The position numbers and the translations under genes were made by a program. The notes under the pieces are model-generated. The model was not told where the DNA came from. It did not search any database and worked only from the letters and a program-made list of their open reading frames with translations. 64,000 bases of DNA from the NCBI GenBank assembly GCA_950106755.1, contig OX467089.1:2358501-2422500 (forward strand), given 5' to 3'. Source of the DNA: Climacium dendroides. Lineage: Eukaryota; Streptophyta; Bryopsida; Hypnales; Climaciaceae. Shown in pieces: positions 58,506-64,000 of the stretch (position 1 is its first letter; every line of letters begins with the position of its first letter).

Positions 58506-59612
58506 ATGGCTCCAAAAGGATTTCCCAATCCGCTGAAGAAGAGTACAAAGGGAAAATCACAAGACATGGATTGGGATGCCTACTTCAACCACTTTTGTGT
58601 GGCTGAAGAAGGATGGCAATACGAGCCCAAAGCAGTATGGACTTGCACAACGTGCCGAGAGTATGTGAAAATGTCACACATTACGAAACTCTGGCTAGCA
58701 GATAACACGGTTGTATTAGAGAAACAAGTAAGACGGTGGGAAGGTCCCATGAACACTTGCAACAGTGAACATTTCAAGCAGAGATACGAGGAGATTTGGG
58801 CATCTTGCGGTCTAGGTGCTTCCAAACAAAATATCATAAACTATTCCACCATGGCAATGATTTGGGCGGAGATTGTACTCCAGAAAGATGTGGATTGGCG
58901 TACGGTGCCTGCAAAGGACAAGAAGACCAAATTGAGCTGTGACAAAGCGGTGATAGACACCAATTGGGTTGGCCCAAGCGATTGCATGCCGGAGTGGTCT
59001 AATCGGGGTCAATTTGGATTTCCTCCGGAACCATTGCCAGATGTAGAGGACAATGATGATGATGACGAAGAAGACTTACCACCTCCACGTCCACTTCCAC
59101 AAAGGCACGTACGTTGAGAAGAGCGCGAAGACTTGGACTTCCAAAATCAATTGCGAGAGGCAACAAGAAATAGTATTTTGGATCAAGGTCGCCCCCGTCA
59201 ACAACGGTCACCACCTCATCATGATCGTGATGTGCGTTGCCCGCAATATGGAGGAGGAAGTTTGCATTTTATCCCTGGCCCCCACGATGACTTCCAAAAC
59301 ATACGAGGAAGCCATGGAAGCACAAGGTTCACGGACTACGGTGGATCTCAATATGGTGGGTCGCAATTCTATCCGGGGACGGGAGGGCCGGACTCATATG
59401 GGCCTCGTGGAAGCTCATACTACATCGGCTCAAGCGAACGAGGGACAAGAGGGGCCAAGGCAAATGCATCACCTCCTCCACCTCCACCATTTGGGGGTCC
59501 ATACTTCTCCAATTACGGACAAGGAGGAGGGTCTGGCGGATATGGGCGATGTGGTGGCTTCGGTCCCACACCCGAAGGTCGAAATGACGATAGTAGTTCG
59601 GATTCAGAATAG
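58506..59612 (+). pseudogene. Gly-rich protein sharing the RING protein's N-terminal domain; one in-frame TGA
   Basis: ATG at 58506 sits in ACCATGG context; an upstream in-frame ATG at 58476 is possible. One frame of 368 codons is broken only by TGA at 59115-59117. Residues about 45-65 (VWTCTTCREYVKMSHITKLWL) and 109-134 (INYSTMAMIWAEIVLQKDVDW) match residues 43-64 and 110-135 of the RING protein, including the Cys, KM.HI.KLW, INYS, AE and VDW positions. After this come an acidic EDNDDDDEED run and a Gly/Ser/Tyr/Pro-rich tail (GGSQYGGSQF, PPPPPP, GGGSGGYG). No RING or coiled coil. Unrecognised family. TGA could derive from CGA by a single C-to-T change. Confidence 0.65.
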
Positions 59613-59844
59613 AGTATAATGTAGTTTAACTATTTAAGGGTAGAGTAGAAGATGTCTTTTGACTTATTCGGAGGTTATGGATTTACTATTATTGTTTAAA
59701 TGTATTTTGGTGACCACTTTTGTGACCATTAGTGGTCAATGATGTCACTATTTAAAACTTTGAACATGCACATCTATTGAACATGTTTAGTTGTAGTATC
59801 AAAAATCTCTTCTTGGAAATGCTTGACAATGTTTTTTCTTTTTT

Positions 59845-60370
59845 AGATTTAGTGCAAGGGTACCGAATGCAATGTTGACTTTCTGTATTCTTTACCTACT
59901 CTTGGAAGTTGGAAATGAGATTGAAATGCAATTAGTTCTGGAGAATAAATTAGAATCAAAATTCATTTGGAAGAATTGTATAATAGTATTGTGGATTTTG
60001 ATTAGCCCTAATGTAATTGAGCTTATACACATTAAGCCTTCCAATTTTTTGTGTCACGAAGTTCAATGGTTTGACTTGCAAGAAATATTTGAACTCTTTT
60101 TTGCAATTTGAACACCCTCATAGGTAAACATTATAATTTTTAACTCCATAAGGGATATTGTTGTACTTTCTTTTTTTCCATAATGTCTAGCATGTCTAGT
60201 TTGAATTTGTACGATTAAAAACTCGAAATTCCAAGAAAATGATAAATGTAATGAAAATATTGACATTTCTTTAGAAGTAAAAATTTCAAGAAATTGAAGG
60301 AAGTTGAGAAGAAGCTTTGAGTCTATTTTTTTAATTATTAGGCATTCAAATGCCCAAATGCCCAATTCCT
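59845..60370 (+). repeat. Shared 3' segment, copy 1
   Basis: Follows the 58506 ORF and precedes array 5. Landmarks in order: TGCAAGGGTACC (59853), TTGACTTTCTGT, TTGGAAATGAG, GATATTGTTGTACTTTC, CTAGTTTGAATTTGTA, and the AAATGCCCAAATGCCC end (60349-60364). The same order recurs at 63105-63665. Confidence 0.75.
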
Positions 60371-60474
60371 CCCAAACAAGAAGACCTACATGAAGCTTAT
60401 TGAATGAAAAGGGGGAAAAATCACCCTAAAAATGAGACGGTAGAAATGAAGCGGACGATCTAAAAATCGCCCCC

Positions 60475-60740
60475 TCTGGACCGTCCGATCACGCAGATTG
60501 TTCGTCCGCCCGATCGGACGGGCCAGAGGGGGCGGATGGCCACCCCGTCTGCCCGATCGGACGGCCTCTGTTCGACCGTGCAGACCGGACGAGGCGTCCG
60601 CCAACCCTAGACCATCCGATCGGACGGCCAGGAAGAGGCAGACGGCCAGTCCGTCCGCCCGATCGGACAGCCTCCGTCCGCTGTAGGACTGGAATGAGGC
60701 CGTCTGCCTCATATAAGACAAGCGGATGGACTGTCCGCTC
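60475..60740. repeat. GTCCG array 5 with TATA box
   Basis: Mixed-orientation units, many as the near-palindrome GTCCGCCCGATCGGACGGCC. TATAAG at 60712-60717 lies inside its distal end, 185 bp before the kinase-like ATG at 60902. Confidence 0.9.
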
Positions 60741-60901
60741 TTACTTTTGCCTTCCCCCTTGCATGCAAGAGAGAGCGGAGAACTGGTGGTTTGACCTCCA
60801 ATGGCTCCTTTCTTTGGGTGGGTAAGAGTCTAATATTTGGGGTAACTCTTGCCAAATTTTTTATAAAACTTTGACGTTCATCATTCTACCGGGTTATCAA
60901 C

Positions 60902-62389
60902 ATGCCGAGGGCGAAGAAGGCTTCCAAGGAGCCGAAGGGAAAAGAAAAAGCCCCCTCTATTCAGTGGACAAGGGAGAATCCCTCGGAGAGTTGCAAAGCA
61001 TTCTTAATCGAATTGATTGTGAAGTTTTATGAGACAGAGACTACAGTGTCTCTTGACACTAAATATGTGCGATATGAAGAGGACTGCATCGAGAAATTCT
61101 TCGTGGATATGAGGCAGAGGATGTTGGACGCCTTGCACGTACCGCAGTGGAATGATGAAACGGAGAAGAAGAATTTCCCCAAATTTCTTGACAGCAAGGT
61201 GCATGATGCATTATGGAATGCTTCGGTCATTTTGGATAAATATTGGAGGAAGAAACGCGAAAATGATGAAGCCTTCGAGCATGTCATTATGAAAGCGGAT
61301 TTATTCACCAAAAGGTGCCAACCATTTAAGAGGAGGCAGAATAGAGCAGGGTCAATTGGTTGGTGGACGAGCAAGCCTGGAATGGACCAAGCACAAAATA
61401 CACGTCGCCTTCTAATAGCCCTTCCGGAAACGGCCACGGTGATTCCCGTAAATAACAAAATCATGCGGGGTAGCTATGCTACAATTCGGAGAGTGCGAAT
61501 AGAAGGATGTGGGGAGATTCATCCATCATGGGAGTTTGCAGCAAAGATGTCTCTCCAAGAAGGTGAACGACCTGCTTTTACAAAGATGGAACACAATACT
61601 GAGACTATGGCAGTAAGGATTCCGCATGCTGGAGTGATACGTTTTTTTGCAGTGCATTCCAAAAAGAATGAAGGATACTCATTCTGGTGGAACGGCGGTA
61701 CATTGCGTGAAATGATGCGTCGGGATGACGACTATCCAGACAATATAGCCCTTCGAGTGTTGTATGAGCCGCGTATAACAGAAGAAGAAATCATTGCTGC
61801 TAAAAATCTGAAGCGATTTAGAGCCAAACGCGTGGAGCTTGCATGGGCATTACTGCACATCATGAATGCGGTGCACACCGCTGGACATCTCCACAACGAC
61901 ATTTCTCCGGACAACATCATGTTTCATTTTCCTGAAGATGAGTCCCAGGTTTACATTGGAGTTTGTGATTGGGGGATGACTACAGTGTTGAGCGAGCCTA
62001 TGAAGTCGTTGTATACATTCACATCAACAGCTGAAAAGGACGAAGCTATAAAGAGGAGGTGGTGGATGGATTCCAGTATTACTTATGTACATGGAAGAGA
62101 TGCGGATGTGCAAAACATCCCTTCTCTTTCCATGCAATCCGAGCAATATGCTGTTGCTAAATTAGCTGAACGGATCAGTAGGCAGTGCATGTCGGAGGCG
62201 TATCACAAGTTGCAGCGTGAATCAAGTAGCTCACATGTCAAGTACCTCCATCCACAATTTGCACAGGTGTTTGATACTTACTTGAAGCGCGTTCAGAACA
62301 AAGAGAGTACTTTGGCACAAGTCATCTTCCGTTTTAGTACTTCATTCAACTGGCCTGTTCCAGATGAACACTTCTGTGGTTCATATTGA
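60902..62389 (+). CDS. Protein-kinase-like protein, 495 aa
   Basis: Intact ORF. Residues 1-18 are Lys-rich. About 30-140 is an unrecognised helical region (SCKAFLIELIVKFYETE, VRYEEDCIEKFFVDM, DALWNASVILDKYW). From about 185 the kinase fold appears: IMRGSYATIRRVRI (glycine-loop position), FAAKM (Lys215), a helix with METxx-type Glu, HLHNDISPDNIMF (catalytic loop, Asp333 and Asn338; HND replaces HRD) and GVCDWGMTT (Asp356; DWG replaces DFG). Then come an activation-segment-like stretch and a helical C-lobe. Core catalytic residues are kept, but the glycine loop is poor and no APE motif is evident, so activity is uncertain. It sits alone between arrays 5 and 6 with its own TATA box. Confidence 0.75.
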   Translation: MPRAKKASKEPKGKEKAPSIQWTRENPSESCKAFLIELIVKFYETETTVSLDTKYVRYEEDCIEKFFVDMRQRMLDALHVPQWNDETEKKNFPKFLDSKVHDALWNASVILDKYWRKKRENDEAFEHVIMKADLFTKRCQPFKRRQNRAGSIGWWTSKPGMDQAQNTRRLLIALPETATVIPVNNKIMRGSYATIRRVRIEGCGEIHPSWEFAAKMSLQEGERPAFTKMEHNTETMAVRIPHAGVIRFFAVHSKKNEGYSFWWNGGTLREMMRRDDDYPDNIALRVLYEPRITEEEIIAAKNLKRFRAKRVELAWALLHIMNAVHTAGHLHNDISPDNIMFHFPEDESQVYIGVCDWGMTTVLSEPMKSLYTFTSTAEKDEAIKRRWWMDSSITYVHGRDADVQNIPSLSMQSEQYAVAKLAERISRQCMSEAYHKLQRESSSSHVKYLHPQFAQVFDTYLKRVQNKESTLAQVIFRFSTSFNWPVPDEHFCGSY

Positions 62390-63104
62390 AGTTCAAAAAT
62401 AGTTCATATAAGTATATAGGCTGGTAGTATGCATAGATGCCAAGTAGTAATGTAGTATGTATGCGAATTACATAGTTGCATAGCATATGTACACCATTTT
62501 GATTTTTTAAGACCAATGAATGCCAATGTAGTTGGACTTTTATGTACCTTTGTAATTGACGAGGATATTTTAATTGATAATGATTTTTAAAGTGTGTGAA
62601 TTGTCCCTATCTTTTGTCATTGTTGGTTTGTAATTTTGCATAGAAAAGTCTAAAACCCTGCAATTACGGAAATTGTGATTTTTTAAGTTGGTATTTACAA
62701 GATTGGGAAGTTTTTGTTTTAAATTGTATGGTCTTCCAATTCTTCAATTTGCCATGTATGGTTGAAGATATTCAATTGGACAATGTATTATGTATAATTG
62801 TAAATTGTCTTTTAGATTCTAGAAGCATGGTTTTTTGTTTGGTATCAATGGTGTGTTGTTAATTTTTTGAATGCAACGGGTTTGTCGGCTTCATTAAGAT
62901 GTTAAAAAAAAATAGTAATTACCCCCTAAATGCTTGAGGACCCAAAATATTAAATATGGTGTTTGCAAAACTTAGAAGTTCAGTAAAACCTAACTATTTT
63001 TCATCATTTTAGTGAGGTAATAATTTTGGGAAATTCTTTTTGAAGTCTACTTTTGGCTCCAGAAGTCCGATCTTGCAATTAAAGGACAATGATTTTTCTG
63101 AAAG
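62390..63104. other. AT-rich 3' flank of the kinase-like gene
   Basis: No gene or motif array seen. A possible polyadenylation context (AATAAA-like, T-rich) lies near 62500-62600. Confidence 0.4.
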
Positions 63105-63665
63105 AGATATTATGCAAGGGTACCTTGTGCAATCTTGACTTTTCTTTTGTGTTAAGAGCTTTTGGAAATGAGCCTCAAATACAGTAGGTCTTGGAGGAAA
63201 ATTCATATTGGAAATTCATATTAAAAAATTATAGAGTAAATTTTGCAAAGCTGTAAATTGATTGGGCAAGTCTGGCCCATTAACCTCATATTCTTTGGGT
63301 CCCCAACATTTTAGATTTGCCTTGCCAAAAAGGCTTCAACTTTTTTTTGTGATTTTAACAGCATCATTGTCAAATGTTATAATCTTTCACTGTACAAGTG
63401 ATATTGTTGTGCTTTCTTTTCCTATGCAATCTCTAACAAGTCTAGTTTGAATTTGTATGGTTACAATTCCAAAAAAATTGATACATCTTACCAAAATGTG
63501 GGCTCTTTGTTCAATTTAGAGCAAATTAAAGGAAGTTTAAATTTGAAAATAAGGCTTCGGCATGTAGGGGTTACAACATCCTATGGTTATTTGGATGATT
63601 GAATTTGTTTGAACCATCAACCATTGTTTTCTTGGGCCAATTGAAGGCCCAAATGCCTAAAAAAA
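63105..63665 (+). repeat. Shared 3' segment, copy 2
   Basis: Co-linear with 59845-60370: TGCAAGGGTACC (63113), TTGACTTTTCTTTTG, TTGGAAATGAG, GATATTGTTGTGCTTTC, CTAGTTTGAATTTGTA and AGGCCCAAATGCC (63646). It follows a different gene but occupies the same place before an array. Confidence 0.75.
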
Positions 63666-63939
63666 AATGGACTGCACCAAATCTATAGGTTAAATTTGAA
63701 GAAAAATTGGATGATAATGCCAAATTGCTCGAATTTGAAAGAAAAAAAATTGGATGAAATTGCGCACATCAAATATAACTCATCTAAATATGTCGATGAA
63801 AAGATAATTCTATCCAAAATATAAATGAATACTAAAAAATTTAGTAACATTATTTTGTCATATATTGCCACTTTAGCAATTCTCCAAAAATTGGAAAAAA
63901 AACCATGGTTTCATCCCTACACCGAAGTTTACCCCATTT
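63666..63939. other. AT-rich spacer before array 6
   Basis: No gene; A/T-rich, short ORF fragments only. Confidence 0.5.
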
Positions 63940-64000
63940 TCCGCCAGATGCCCCGATCGGACGACCCCACACCGACCCGTCTACCCTGTCCGCCTTCCCG
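63940..64000. repeat. GTCCG array 6 (cut by window end)
   Basis: CCGATCGGACGACCCC, CCGTCTACCC and CTGTCCGCC resume the array 5 unit type. The array continues past the window. Confidence 0.75.

Noticed and set aside
3776..59117. Alternative genetic code reading TAG/TGA as sense
   Set aside because: All three stop codons occur as disruptions, and intact ORFs (RING, kinase-like) end at normal stops.

Overview
The window looks like intergenic, transposon-dominated nuclear DNA from a plant-type (streptophyte) eukaryote. Evidence: transposase families typical of plants (CACTA TNP2 plus its TNPA-type partner, and a DUF659-type hAT), genes split by GT..AG introns, solo LTRs with 5-bp target duplications, TATA boxes instead of ribosome sites, and no operons. 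No gene identifies the species. Nearly every long ORF belongs to a mobile or repeat-borne unit and most carry nonsense codons or frameshifts, so little here is a conventional host gene.

Region 1 (1-15.2 kb): a nest of at least five copies of one family encoding a gag-like / plant-transposon-like protein. Copy A is on + (2835-4488). Copy B is on + (7549-10801) and is split by a solo LTR with GGGGT duplications (8047-9340). Copy C is on - (14601-12839). There are further 3' fragments, including an approximately 1.3-kb inverted pair around copy A. CCGGA/TCCGG motifs are very dense throughout.

Region 2 (15.7-23.5 and 38.6-44.4 kb): a minus-strand, multi-exon repeat-borne locus marked by more than 20 copies of a 20-bp palindrome (CATCGGGAGATCTCCCGATG and variants), often spaced about 100-117 bp and mostly inside introns. 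Its exons encode a protein with a possible DGQHR/ParB-like segment, a long unrecognised segment, and a tandem array of duplicated acidic/basic exons. Two FCP1/HAD-phosphatase-like domains lie downstream, one of which has lost its catalytic Asp residues.

Region 3 (23552-38635): a 15.1-kb CACTA element inserted in one intron of that locus. Its inverted termini start CACTATAAGAAA. It carries a TNP2-type transposase (+) and a TNPA/Transposase_24-type gene (-) head to head, plus a second solo LTR of the Region 1 family (GAGTC duplications).

Region 4 (46.8-64.0 kb): AT-rich DNA divided by six GC-rich arrays of GTCCG/CGGAC motifs. Between arrays sit, in order, a hAT transposase ORF with two stops, a RING-H2 coiled-coil protein, an apparently empty interval, a Gly-rich protein sharing its N-terminal domain with the RING protein, and a protein-kinase-like protein with HND and DWG motifs. 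The last two intervals also share a 3' segment of about 0.5 kb. This looks like a family of related modules carrying different genes, and it is the best candidate here for an undescribed system.
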